From assembly GCA_947846985.1 (NCBI GenBank), contig CANTUZ010000005.1, positions 49,007,389-49,071,388 on the forward strand: a stretch of DNA of 64,000 nucleotides. Reading direction: 5' to 3'. Position numbers and translations under genes: made by a program. The DNA comes from Fratercula arctica (Eukaryota; Chordata; Aves; Charadriiformes; Alcidae). Position 1 is the first letter of the stretch; every line of letters begins with the position of its first letter. Positions 49,501 through 62,000 of this stretch are shown one piece after another. The notes beneath the pieces were generated by a model, which searched no databases, was not told where the DNA came from, and worked only from the letters and a program-made list of their open reading frames with translations.

Positions 49501-52500
49501 ACTGTGCCCAATAAAAGTTTAGCAGACTGAAGCATAGCAAATTTGTGGACACAGCAGGTTGCTTATTGGTATAGAACAACCATGTGCACGTTATCTAATA
49601 GAAATGAGGGTGTAGCAGCACCACATTTATATTCCATCTGATCCCTCTAGGGCTGCAAAACATTATGACTGTGGACAGTAACTAAAGGTGATGACAAATA
49701 AGGCAGGAATAGATTTGGATGTAGCAAATGATAACAAATTAGGCAGAATCGACATGCAATAACTTATTCCCCTCTTGAAGCATCCTGAAAGATATGCAGA
49801 TAAAATGTCAGGGTTAAACTAAAGCTCTAGTGATAGATATGGCTCAGAAACAAAAAATGCATTTTGGGTGGGTGTCCAGAAAACCAGAATCTGACCCTTT
49901 TAAGAAGTGAGTCTGAATGTGATTCCATATTAGGACTGATCTGGAGATATTTCTCTTATCACTTTTCTTGAACTTCCTGAACTGAACAAGGACAGAAACA
50001 GTGTAATATGTTCAGAAAGATAAGTTGTACAGTATTAGTTGTAGGTTTCCGTGGCAGTAACACACTGAAGCTCTGTGATTTATCAGCACTGAAACTGACA
50101 ATAATGAGACAAAGAGAAACCTGTGTTTCTCATTGCTCACCTAAGGAAACCAATTTTGAGAACTCTGTGCTAATCATATGCAGTGCAAGTTCTTCTTTAC
50201 AGGTTGCAATAAATTTTCTGCAAAGTTTGTACACTTGTGTATACTGTCCAGGATGGGATGTTTTCAAGATTTTCTTAGAATCCTCAGGAAGTGCTCATAT
50301 TAATGGGAATGGCCAAGCCTTTATGACCTATACCAGATTTTAAAGTGTGTGATAACTATTTACCCAGTGGTAACATAAGGTTTGCTAGGGCAGAGATTCT
50401 AGTTTCCATTTACAATCAGAACTTTATGAGAAACATATATATATAAAAATTCATTATTTGTTTATTGACTAGGATTACGGTTGAATTTAGTATTTTACAT
50501 GGTGGTTAGGGAAGATAGAAAAGAAAACAGAAGAAAGAGAGGAAGAATATGGATTTGGATATACCTCTAAGGTCTAGACAATGTTCAGTGAAGTTTCGGT
50601 GCTTTCTGAAGAGATTTGAAAGCCAAGAAACACAGCTGATGTAGACCAGCAAAATAAGTGTTTTCCCTTAGTTAGAACTGTAAGGTGTAAGAAGATGAGC
50701 AATTTGTCTTCCAGAATTTTTACTACTTTGACCTTGTAGTGAAATTAAACTTCCTTGTGAGCTATCTTGAAATTCCTGGATTTGTCAAAACCATAAAACC
50801 ATTCTTTCTTGCTGTGACTTCACATTGCTGGATCTTCTCTTCATCAAAAAAATCAACTGAGCAAACAGACTGAATATAAAAAAAGAATAAAACTAGGTCA
50901 TGCCTAAGAAGCCTCACTTAACAATCATATTCTGAGTGAAAATTCTGCTTCGTCGGCTGGGTTTCAGGTTTCTCATGTTCCATATTTTCTGATCTCTCCC
51001 TACACGGCAGCAGTGGTATATTTATGTATATTATTTATGGAATAAATATTTGCATCTTGGATTCTATTTTGTTGCCTTTAAGAAAATAGTCTGTCTCAGC
51101 AGGTGCATTGGGATGGTTATTTCAAAACACAAAATAACAGCTATCAAGCTACTATTTTTTGCTGTAAAGTACCCTGATTTCTACATATTTGAACTATATA
51201 AAGGTGGATATATTATTGCTGTGGTCATTATTATTGTAATTAGCGTTTTTTCTAGGAAGTGATTTTACAGCGCTGAATAAGTCTTAAAACAAACATAATT
51301 CACCAAGCACTTAACAGCTGACCAAGTTACTAGTGATGCTGAGCTCTCTTATTACAAGTTTTTCATATGGGCTAAGACAGGTCTAATGGGCAAAAGGTCT
51401 AATGGGGAAAGGATCAAACTCACTCCTGGATTCACTGAAAGAGGTGCCAAAGTTGCCAATCCAAAGCAAGAAGCAATGGATCACTGGCTGTGAGTGTTGC
51501 CAGCATGATATTTCATTCTGAAGTAAAGGTTGTCAGCCTGTTAGTCATGTTGATGACTCGTCTGTAGTCTTATTGGTGTTCGCTTAATATTGAAATATCA
51601 GGTTCCAGCCACTTGACTTGACTGATTTCAATGGCTGTGATAGGAAATATAATCTAGTTGCTATTGCACAATGTTTTGAGCTTCCTGTTTCAGAGGGGAA
51701 TATAATACCAAGGTTGCCACATAATCTGTGGCAACTGGGCATTGAGATATTATGAGAACAAATTACAGTTATTAATGAATGGTTAACTTGAGCTGCGACT
51801 ATAACTTAGAATCCACTGTACCTTTCTGTTTCTGTCATATGACTGAAATTATATTAATTCTTCAATATCCTGGTCTAGGGACAACTACAGAACTCTTCAA
51901 AATATCCATACATTTCCTGAAATGTGGTCATATATATTTCTAGCTCTGGACTGTTAAAGAGGAATGCTTCCCAAATAATTTTAAACAACATGAACATGAG
52001 GATACAATATTGAGATTCAGGCTGACGTTCACAAAATATTTTGCTTAGATCTTATGTCTGAAAATTTGTCTGATATTTCTTGTAGAAAATTGCAGGTTTA
52101 GCAAATGGGATTTCCTAGCAAGAAAAATATTCTGCTCGAGATTCCACCACCTGCCTCATGATGGGTAAGTTATAGATTTTTTTAAAATTGATAGTATTCT
52201 TAGAAGCTGCTTTATGTTAAATGGAATAGGTTTTCATTCATATAATTTTGTGAAACAGGGATATTTCTGCAATACAAGATTTTTTTTGTGGACAGAAAGA
52301 AAAAAAAAAAGTCTGCCTGGCATACACCAGATTGTTTATGTTCTTGAGTGACAAAGTAAAATGACACCTGGCAAGAATTTCTGAAAGCTAGGCTGATCCT
52401 GTGCCTCAGAAATGTGTGATTTATGTGGGGAAGCGAAGAGTGAGGGGTCTGAGAGAGGTATGAGCTTTCAGATGAAATATAAATTGAAAGACCAGACTGC

Positions 52501-52814
52501 TTGCATTCATTACAAAGCTCGTGATGCTTTTCAGAGGACAGAAATTCTTTCTCCAAACTGTAGTGTAAGTCCCTTTCATCACACACTGTATCTTAATTAT
52601 CAAATTACTGGAAGATGATCTAATTACCATCTGCTAATGTGCATGCCCTCCCACACTGACACAGTAGACACCATTTTCTGTTACAGGTTATTGCTAAGTG
52701 TTGTTAAACAGCCAGCATGTTGCATTCCTATAAATATGTAGTTTCCAAAACGTGTAAATTCTATTGGCACTTCATGAGAGAGAAAACTGTTAAATAAATT
52801 TAAGTTATTGGACT

Positions 52815-52884
52815 CTATTATTCTGATGGGAATAAAGCAGCAAAATGTTTGTCAATGGGCCAACAATTTGCCACAATTAAAATG
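52815..52884 (+). repeat. diverged local duplication, copy A
   Basis: 70 bp starting CTATTATTCTGATGGGAA that recurs at 53222-53291 in the same orientation with 10 mismatches and no gaps by my count (about 86% identity). It matches no transposon I know. Confidence 0.9.
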
Positions 52885-53221
52885 TGGATAATGAGAACAT
52901 CCACAGGTGCATTCGATTGACTAAAAAAATTAAAAGCCATCTACAATCCTTACACTCCATCACGAATCAACCACTAGCTGATGGAGTTAGGAAGAGAATT
53001 TCTTCAGAGACACCTTATTTCAAAATTGTCCCACAGTTGTTAAGAACTAGACTTCTTACATTTTCCCTGTCATTAGCTTTTCCAGGTTTATACTATCTTC
53101 CCTGTCTCCACAGTAAAATTTTGTTTGCTTCTTTTACAAATATGAATGTTTGAATGGTACAGAGTTGCCCAGGAAAGATGTAAAGTGTTACTGAGACAAA
53201 GGTATTTTGTTGTTTTTAAGA

Positions 53222-53291
53222 CTATTATTCTGATGGGAAAAAAGCAGCAAAATATTTGTCAGTAGGCAGACAATTTTCCATGATTAAAATA
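53222..53291 (+). repeat. diverged local duplication, copy B
   Basis: Second copy of the segment at 52815-52884, 407 bp downstream. Similarity fades on both sides apart from a gapped GACT just upstream. Confidence 0.9.
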
Positions 53292-53982
53292 TAGCTTCTG
53301 CAAACAAATGGCTTATAAGGCCATTGAAAACTTTTCTTCGAGCATCCAAATGCTGAATATGGAGCTGAACCCATGTGCTTGGCAAAACAGCTTTCACCGT
53401 GGTCTGCTTTTTATTTACATATACTTATGTATTTTGGATGAAAGGACTTTAAAACCCTTAAAGTTCTGTTCCTGCATCCACTAAAGTCAATAATGAATTT
53501 CCATTAGCTTCAGTTGCGTAGAAACAGGCTCTGACTGGTTAAATCTTGCAACTTCCCATCAAAATACAGGCATGTCTTTATCAGTAAGGCTGTTTTTCAC
53601 AGTGGGACAAGCTTGAACAGCAAAACGTCAAGCGAGAAGAGTGGGGACTGAGACGTAAACAGACCCAAGGAGCCTTAGCTCTTTCCCTTAGCTCTGAGCA
53701 AGTTTTGGGTTTCTTTTGTAGACTCAAAGCACTTCAAAACTGTCTCACACACAGCCCAGGGCTGCTTAGGCTGAGACTCTTGTATGTTCCAGGTAACACC
53801 TGGTTTCATTGGAGCATGTTTATTTTTGCTGTGTGAAAGAGCTAAATTTGTTTAGTCAACAAGCAGAATTACTAGAAAATGTATTAGACATGGCTTTCAC
53901 TCCTAATCAACGACATGGCAGCTTCTTAAGCAGATTCCTGTTCACCTATTTGCCTTTATGTTTCAAGGAACTTGTCAATCAC

Positions 53983-54000
53983 CATTAAGGTTTCTTAATG
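53983..54000. promoter_or_regulatory. homeodomain-type interrupted palindrome
   Basis: CATTAAG, four bases (GTTT), then CTTAATG: a perfect 7-bp inverted repeat of TTAAT/ATTAA homeodomain cores. It lies in an AT-rich unique stretch (about 53.89-54.23 kb) that resembles conserved non-coding DNA. Function is inferred from the motif alone. Confidence 0.25.
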
Positions 54001-55345
54001 AGTTTAGCTTGAAAAATCAGCCACTGTGCTGCAGATGCCCATCCATCAATTTGCTTCTGCACTTTCCATCAGGAACTTTGACTGTATGGTTATTTATCTG
54101 TTAGGGTAGTAAAACTGTCCCAACTTCTCATATATTCTGATGGGCTTTTAAGAGAGCATCATTTTGAATTATAGAGCTATAAAGCCCTCTTCCTTCATTA
54201 TTTGATAAGCAGACCCTAAATTGATGTTATATATTCTTTCTTGTTTGTAGATCTCAAACACGTCCTTTCTGTTATACCCATCTATGCATGTTGTTCTGGC
54301 TTATGTTAATAAAACCTTACCATAGAGACGGGGGCCTTATTCAGAAAACTAATTCATTTCAGTGACTAAAGGCAAAGTATGATTATAACCTATATTTAAC
54401 CCTGGAGTGAAGTGATGATGTAATGAATGTGAAAAAATGTGAAATGTGAAAAATGTGAACAAAGTTTCAACTGGAATGAGCTCTTAAGTTGACACCAGGG
54501 AATTCACTACTCAGCCAAGGGTTTTTTTTTTTTTTTTTCCTGTGTGGTTCTTTCTCTGTGTTTAAGGTATTTCCTACATGCATTCCCTGATGTCTGGGGA
54601 GTACAATTTTCCCCTCTCAAATGGCACTAATAGGGTTTCTTTAAGATACCTCACTAATTATTTTCATGAAACTTAGCAAAATCTAAATCTGTGATAATTC
54701 TACTTCTCTGTCAACTTTATTGAAATAGAATAGTGGGCAAAAGAGCGTAGAGCAAAGTTGCACAGTGTCCTTGGAAAGCAGTTTAAAAAGAAATGAAAAT
54801 TATATATTAAACTTCACTATTTTTACTTGCATTCCTTATGGCTAATTTTTAAAGGTGTGAAATCAATCAATTAGTTTCTGTAGATCTCAGTTAACTATAT
54901 CATATGTACGATTCTGGTCTAAGTGCTGTTCAGGCTTTTGTAGACCTGTCACTGTGCATCCCAAACACAGATCTCCTTTCTGTGAGGAATACATAAGCTG
55001 AAGGAAAGACACAGTTGTGCTGTGAAATTACGGCACAGTGGAGATGTGACCTGAGAGTGAGGTAATTCATAATCACCTAAAAGATGGACTCTGCTTCTCA
55101 ACATCCAAATGCGTATAAAAAGCGTGGGGAAAAGGGCATAAAAAAATATTAGAAACACAAAAATCTCCTCATGAAGGAGACATGGAGCCTATTCAACACT
55201 TACAGAAAAGGAAAAGAAAATATAAAATAATGAAAGCAGATGACAGTCAATCAGATAATCCTCCCTGTTATTTTCTCATGAAGAAAAACAAATGGAAACC
55301 AGTGAGAATTATTATGCAAATAGATGGGAATAAATGCTTTTTAAG

Positions 55346-55586
55346 ATCATAGAATCACCTAGGTTGGAAGGGACCTTTCAGATCATCTAGTCCAACCATC
55401 AACCTAACTCTGACAAAACCCATCACTAAACCACATCACTAAGTACTATGTCTACCCGTCTTTTAAATACCTCCAGGGATGGTGCCTCAACCACTTCCCT
55501 GGGCAGCCGGTTCCAATGCTTAATAACCCTTTCAGTGTAAAAATTTTTCCTAATATCCAATCTAAACCTCCCCTGGTGCAACTTGA
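55346..55586 (-). mobile_element. CR1 LINE, short 3' end, little decayed, minus strand
   Basis: On the minus strand the last 50 or so codons of CR1 ORF2 are still open ([15 protein letters not shown], then [18 protein letters not shown]) and end at TAG 55428-55426. The 3' UTR (TGGTTGGACTAGATGATCT, then AAAGGTCCCTTCCAACCTA) and ATTCTATGAT tail follow. The intact frame suggests this is the youngest CR1 in the window. Strong 5' truncation leaves only 240 bp. It is a different subfamily from the plus-strand copies, which have a TGGCAGGG-type 3' UTR. Confidence 0.95.
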
Positions 55587-58250
55587 ATAATGATTGCTGG
55601 TACTGTTAGACATGATTGAGATGAAGTTTAAAGAAGGATTCAGAAATAGGTTAGATACTTATATGAATAATAAACACACAGTTTGAAGTCACAGTAGCCA
55701 GGGCTTATTAGGTTCTTGTAATTCAATGTCATGTATCTATAACATATTCTAAAATTAAACTTACATCTATATCATACTATATACAGTAACAGAACAACAC
55801 TCAAATGTCACTCAGAATTATTCACTTAATGGACCTTAGAAGGCCTAAAAAGAATTATCAATAGTAAGCCTACAGAAAAAAATGTTACAGGCAACAAGAA
55901 GATTTGGGACCAGGCTGTACCAGTATCAATGCCAAGTAAAAATTTCTGCAACTGCTTCATGTCGTGAATGCAGTGTCAAAGTTAGAGGTCTGTTTCATGT
56001 CCTGAGTAGATTAAAGGTTGAAGGGACTACAGAAAGTCACATCACACATAGCCACACGGCTTCTTCTCAGGACAAAATACCTTCCTAGAGCAACAATTTG
56101 CTTGGTAATTAACAGAGTATTTTGCTATAAAATGGAAAGTTTATGCCGTAAGGCATTACCTCCTAGCAACACATTTTACTCTGGCTCCCCACTGAAATGT
56201 TGACATTTTCTGAAGGAGACCATCCCAAGGCTGCCAAAGTCTTTCACTGCAATTCATAGATCCAGTGCAGCACCTCTACTTGCATATCTCATCAACAAGA
56301 TATTGAACCTGAAAACCGTATCCTGGAACCTATTTATGAAGGATGGGAAAGTGGGGGAAGAGGAAGGGGGAGAGAGAGTATGTGTGTGAGTATGTATGTG
56401 TGTCCAGTTATGCCACAGGGAAAGCCTCCTGGAAAGTGTGAAGATCTACTCGCAGGTCACATGGGCTATAAGAAGGGGTACAATTTTTCTGGAAAAAAAG
56501 AGGGAAAGAGGGGAGAAAAAGGCAAAAAGGACTAGACAGCTGGTTCCTACTTTATTTTTGGAGCAGGTAGATTTTTTACTTCATGTTGCTACAATTATCT
56601 TCAGGCTTCGACAGAAGGACAAGGGCAAAAGTCTGTTTTTTCTCCTGGCTTGAGGAAATAGTTACCATTTATATTCAATGACAAACTAGACTATATGGAC
56701 CCCATGACTCATTTGTAATTGCAGCTCCTATGTGCAAATAATACTTCAGATGATTCTAAAATTGCCAGCTGAATTAATTTTCCCCCAAACCAAAACTATC
56801 CAGGGGGAATGAATCCAACTGGCATATCTCTACACACACCTCTGCACCTTGACCAGCACCAGGGATGTGTTGTGTCTCTTACTGCCTTGCAATGGCAATG
56901 ATGTCATTATTGGCAATTTCACTCTACATAAAAGTACTGTGGATGGGAATCAATTAAAATGCTATATTAGAGACAACAGAATGTTTACTTGGATTATTTT
57001 TTCGATTTACGAAATAGTATAATTAATGAAAGAAATTGCTTCTACCAGCTTTCACAATAGTTTAAAACTTATTGAGCACAACTAGACAAGTGTTTAGCTA
57101 TCTGGATGAGAAAGCTTGAGCAATGAGCTGGAAAAGCAAGGTCCTTTAAAATATGCCCGTTTTTAAGATTTAGTTTCAGTCTCTTCTTTCCCCCCTCCCT
57201 GTCAAGTAATTAAAGTTCTTGACTTGTTTCAAAATGGCTCAGATTAAATTTCATTTTGTTAAGCACCTCAATTTTTCAGCTAGGAAAAAAAAAAGACCAT
57301 TAGGAATTTGCATTATCCATTACGGCCTCCTTCATGATCTGAAATTTATATGGGAAATGCTAATTGGACGTTCATCATCATAAAGATAATGATTTCTGTA
57401 GTCTTCGCAGTGATAATTAAGATGAAAGATGAAAATGATGCAGAGCGAACATTGTATTCTTTATTTGCTGTGAATGGAGAATGGAAAATTAATTCTGTCC
57501 TTGTCTGCAGGGTAAGGGTGCCAGGCAGGGATAGAGGGGGACATGTACAAGAAATTGTTTTGTCTAAGACATCTGAATTTGCTTAGGGGAGAGATGGTCC
57601 TGCTGATTTTACTCCAATACCCAGATGAAGAAGGCAGATACTGTGTGAAACCTCCTCCTACTATTGGAGCTGTCCTGAAGACAGATGCGGCTAATGAGAT
57701 TTCATTCGTTACGCTTCAGTGCACTGTGGGTAGGAGCTTCCCCTCTATTGCTTTCTAAACATCGTGTGTTCCCAGTTCCCTAAGGGAAAGAGGCGACCTC
57801 CATGGTGCGGAGTTGTAAGCGCGTGCAGAGACAGAGGCAGACTGCGTGAGTTCACTGGTCAGAACAGTCATTGACTTATCTACGTGCATCTGCTTTTGAG
57901 ACGAGAACCAAACCAAAACAAAGTTTTATGAAATAGGAACAGTTTCACACAAAATCTTTCCCTTACATTTGTTCTACTCTTCTGTATCCTCCACAACAGG
58001 TTTGGTGACTCTGTAGGGCAGTGGATAGAGCACCAAAAGCAGTCCCATTGAATCCAAGATTGAGATAGTTGATACCATTATTTTTTCTGAAAATGGAATG
58101 AATTTGAACTGTTAGCGTGAAGCCTTTGTTGAACCCACACAGCACTAAAGAAAATCAAACATCTCTGATTACTAGTTCAGAATAGCAATGTGACTATAGG
58201 CATCCCTTACCAGGGACTTGCCTGATACAAATTTGTCACACAAGCTTTTC
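55587..58250. other. non-coding unique DNA, no gene seen
   Basis: Unique sequence including a short TG-rich patch near 56381-56403 and a homeodomain-motif-rich stretch near 57.33-57.51 kb (GCTAATTGG, GTGATAATTAAG). A 78-codon frame over the latter (57350-57586) is probably chance. Confidence 0.5.
58014..58055 (+). repeat. possible tRNA-derived SINE remnant (A- and B-box-like words)
   Basis: TAGGGCAGTGG at 58014-58024 fits the polymerase III A-box consensus with one mismatch. TTGAATCC at 58048-58055 resembles a B box missing one C. The order is correct but the spacing is about 10 bp short. It may be an old MIR-like SINE scrap; chance is possible. Confidence 0.3.
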
Positions 58251-58255
58251 CTTTT
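58251..58255. repeat. target-site duplication CTTTT, left
   Basis: Perfect 5-bp match to 59019-59023, directly flanking the TG/CA ends of the LTR. Confidence 0.88.
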
Positions 58256-58375
58256 TGTCGTGGTTTTGGCTGGATTGGCCAATCAGAACAACAGATGGCC
58301 CTCCCCCACCTCTCTCCTCAGAGAGGAGAGGAAGAGATAAAGAGATTTACGAGTTTAGAAATAGAACTAAACTAC

Positions 58376-58381
58376 TTTAAT
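58376..58381 (-). terminator. LTR polyadenylation signal ATTAAA
   Basis: Minus-strand ATTAAA in the R/U5 position, followed by T-rich sequence. ATTAAA is the commonest natural variant of AATAAA. Confidence 0.5.
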
Positions 58382-58474
58382 GAAAATAATAATAAATAAG
58401 AAAATAGTAAATAATAAGAGAGGGGGAAAGAAAAAAGTATACAATATATACAAAACCGTATCCAGCTCCCAGGA

Positions 58475-58488
58475 TGACGATCGCGTCA
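58475..58488. promoter_or_regulatory. inverted pair of CRE half-sites inside the LTR
   Basis: TGACG, four bases, CGTCA. TGACG is the CREB/ATF half-site. It lies downstream of the TATA box in the R region and could equally be chance. Confidence 0.25.
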
Positions 58489-58668
58489 CCAGCAGACACA
58501 GGGAAAGTCCCAGACTGGAGTCAGCGACCGACAGGAGCTGAATTCCGGAACGAGAGTCAGGAATGCTCAGATCAGGATCAAAGGCAGACAAACAGACAGG
58601 GTCCTCCTCAGACGTCTGCCATTGAAGAAAAGACAAGCCAGAGCAGCCTTGCCCCTTTCATCCCTTGG

Positions 58669-58676
58669 CTTTTATA
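58669..58676 (-). promoter_or_regulatory. LTR TATA box TATAAAAG
   Basis: Perfect minus-strand TATAAAAG about 340 bp from the U3 end, in the canonical LTR position. Transcription would start near 58640-58650 and run leftward. Confidence 0.75.
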
Positions 58677-59018
58677 CTGAGCACGGGGCAGATGGGATGG
58701 ATACCCTGTTGGTCAGTTTTGGGTCACCTGTCTCGTCCGCTCCTCCCTGCAGGTGGGACCCCTCTATGCTTCTCTGCTTCTGACCCTCTAATGGGGCAAA
58801 CAGCGAAGTTAGCTGACCTCCGTTGTTATAGCAATAAGTATAAGCAAGAGCCTCTGTGTGTACCATTCCTTGGTATAATCGGGTCTTATCAGTCTGAGAG
58901 TGAGCATTTTCTGAACAATATGCTGTTAATTTCAGACTTTAGTTAGTTAGAAGAGGCCCAGCTAAAAAGTAAAATTACAAATCAGAAAATTGGTTCTGTT
59001 TTACTTCAAACCAGGACA

Positions 59019-59023
59019 CTTTT
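59019..59023. repeat. target-site duplication CTTTT, right
   Basis: Partner of 58251-58255. Confidence 0.88.
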
Positions 59024-62000
59024 AAAAATATTATTTTCTCGTGAACACTGCTTGACTGTTTTACGGTTATGGAACTAAGTTTTGAACCATTCTGGGTGTG
59101 AACCGAACCCACTTCACCTGCAACTGAACACGGACTGGGAGCCTGCACGCTGCACGCCCCAGGACACACAGCCAGGAGCCGGCAATGTTGGATATCTGAT
59201 CTCACTTGCTGAAAACACTCTGGATTACTGCCTATACCGGAGCAGCACCTGAAGGCTCCGATTGCGGAGGTACCCAAGAAGGCACAGTCTTTGTTCTGAA
59301 AAGTTTGCCTGTTAGCATCTGGCAAGATGCAATAAATAAATAACAAATGGTAGAAGAGCAAAGGGCAACAAAGGCAGTAATAAGATCAGATGGTTCGAGG
59401 GCCATGATGTGCACAATTTAAATGTTTTTGAGCAAGAATGAAGAGAATTCTGCTATAAATTAAAGTCAGTATCTGCAGAACATGCATTTAGAGAAAGTGC
59501 AGAATCATGCATTTGGCTTGATCAGTCTTTCTACGACAAGTCTTCAAATTCAAAAAGTTGCATAAATCACCCCTAATAATGGAGATCTGAGCACAAATAA
59601 TGGCACAGATTAATGGGGAATGAGTAGTGAGGTTATGGGGGCTTTAATTCCTATCTGCATATTAGCACCCGCTGATGTGGTAAACAATTTCATGTAGTGA
59701 GTTGCAGTCTGCTGCAACTGAGACATGCAGAGAGAAAAGGGATTCCTTTTTCTAACAGCTGTGAGGTGAATAAGGAAGCTTTATGGGCTCAAAGCAGCAG
59801 GAGAGTTCTCTTGCTGAGGGCCTGGGTGGCAAAACTGTTTGTTTACACAGAGCTAAGGTGACCCAATGGCATCCTGAGACCATTCAGGACAGTGAATCTG
59901 GTAAAACTTCTGAAAATAGGGAAACAAAGAGTTAAGTGTTTTATCTCAATTCCTTGAATTTCAGAAATACAGCTGTAACGTATATGTCCAGGCAGCTCTA
60001 ACTTGCTTCCTTGGAGCAGGCAGTAACAGCCAACAAGAATTATCTCTGTTTGTTGTTCCAGTTATAGACATAATTCTTGCTCCAGCTGGAGCCTCCTGGG
60101 CAGACTGGGCTTCATTGTGGGGAATTCTAGACTTCTACTACAAGGGGGCGTGAGGTCCTGCTGATAGCCATTTCTGTCATCAAAGGAAAAAAATGCGTGT
60201 ACTTTGCTTTCATTTCTATATCAATACTGGGACATAGAGATCTCCTTGCTGCAAGGGCTGTCAGCAGCTACCCTGGCGTTTAGTGATGAGCAAGACAGAG
60301 GGTCATGTTAGCTGGCATCATCTACATACATGTGAAAGGCTGCAAAAAGAGGTGAAAGGGCTGTAGCATTTGACAGATGTGATTTCCTTTCTGGTTTTGA
60401 GTGTAGGGCTGGTGGAGATGATTGCTATTCTGCAAGTTCAAGGCCCGAGTGCAAGCCCGCACAGTACGCATGAATTGCTGAACGGGAAGAAGAAAGTTGA
60501 TTTAACTTTTCCCTTCCTGTTTTTCAGAAATCTACATTTTACTTAGCTTTTGGGGAGACTGCAGGATTCGGCAGGTTAACTTCAGTTTTTGCCTTTTTGC
60601 CCTCAATGCAAAAAGAAACATCATTTTTAGGAATTCATTATTGTTCAATATTTTCTTGTTCTCATTGGTTTAATACAGTTACTCTCAGTACTTGCTCAGA
60701 GTTTAACACATGCAGAAATGACAGAACATAATCCTGGCAATCCACCTCCTCTACCCCTAAATGGCAAGGATTAACGGCTTCTGGGGTCCTCCACGGGCTT
60801 CTGCTCCTGCAGAGAGCGTTCTCAAGAGCAGTGGAGAGCAGACAGAGGTGCTCAGAACCACCCAGAGGAGCCGCAAATTGGTTCAGGCTGATGGGCTTTG
60901 CACAGCACTGAGTTGAGAGCACTGTGCTGCAGGCCCCTGGGGGAGGTGACCAAGGCTGGACCCATCAGATACCCTCACAGGTCAGTTGATCCTGTCGTCC
61001 CTGAGGGCTCACGTGAACCAGCTCTGGGAAGAGCTGGAGTGACAGTGTCTGGTCTGACGAGGGTTGCTCCAGCTGGTGGCTGCCCATTGCAGTAGGGTGA
61101 ATAATATTTGGCATATAGAAACCTGTTATTCACTCCTAGTTTTGGAGGGTGACATCTACGGATGCTGATACTGTTCGGTACTTCATAAAAACCTTTTACG
61201 CATGCCTATAAACATGAATTGCAAGATGAACAATTACGTGTACAGAAAGAAGGACTACTGAATTTGGCTAAAAGCACATTATGCATACATTGGCAGACAT
61301 AGTTACAAGCAGACTGTAACATTTACCTTTCTTAATGAAAAAATCCCTTAGAAGAGGCAATTCAATTAGTGCTCCAACTTTTTTAAATAGTTACTGTATT
61401 TAAACCATTTCAGTAGCATCCTACAGTTTTATGAGGCCATAATCTGATTCCCAAAAGGAAGAACTGTGAGGACAAGTAAGACAGCGAAATGGGAGCACTA
61501 TTCCTGGTGTGAAAAACTTCACATGGGGCTGTGCAAATAATTGACTTCTTGGTTTGCCTGCTGAACCGGGGGAAAAAAATCAGGCAGGCCAGCAGCAGTG
61601 AGAAAAGAAAACCAGTTCGCTTGCTTGTTTATCAAATTGGATCAACACAGAGTGAGGAAAAAGGGGAATATAATTTCTTAGGGGAGTGTCCTCAAATAAG
61701 GTAAAAAAAATAGAACGTCCTTCTTTTGGAGGGATTCCACACTCTGGAAAAGATTTGACTAGACACCAAGTCAAGGGTATGGCACGGGTGATTAGGACAT
61801 TCCCCTCAGATGTGAGCCATTCGAGCAGCTGCATCTCTGCCGATGGGTGTTTGATTATGGAACAGCTTCAGAAAAACAAATTCTTCTGAGTCTTAATCCA
61901 CTGTTCAGAGTGAAGACACTACCAGCTTCTGGGTTTTGCAAAGCTGGTACTGAAATGGTTTCCATGTTGGGAGGATGACCTCTGCCTGTGTCTTTATTTA

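Larger units (their letters stand above)
48001..55345. other. non-coding unique DNA, no gene seen
   Basis: Unique AT-rich sequence with no recognised exon. It contains a 97-codon minus-strand frame with a long hydrophobic segment (48951-49244), a diverged 70-bp local duplication, a homeodomain-type palindrome, a GTGAAA-rich patch near 54429-54463 and a 17-T run at 54522-54538. Confidence 0.5.
58256..59018 (-). mobile_element. solo LTR of an ERVL-like endogenous retrovirus, minus strand
   Basis: A 763-bp element bounded by TGTCGTGG and CCAGGACA, an 8-bp imperfect inverted terminal pair, and flanked by a perfect 5-bp duplication. Read on the minus strand it starts TGTCCTGGTTTG, has a U3 of about 340 bp, TATAAAAG at 58676-58669, an R region, an ATTAAA signal at 58381-58376 and a U5 of about 120 bp ending CCAAAACCACGACA. 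No internal viral genes are present, so it is a recombination product of a former provirus. Terminal sequence and the 5-bp duplication favour the ERVL class of birds, but family assignment needs a library search. Short frames inside it are not genes. Confidence 0.92.

Noticed and set aside
58367..58866. Several overlapping frames of 60-90 codons on both strands
   Set aside because: They lie wholly or largely inside the solo LTR and are interrupted relative to any retroviral gene.
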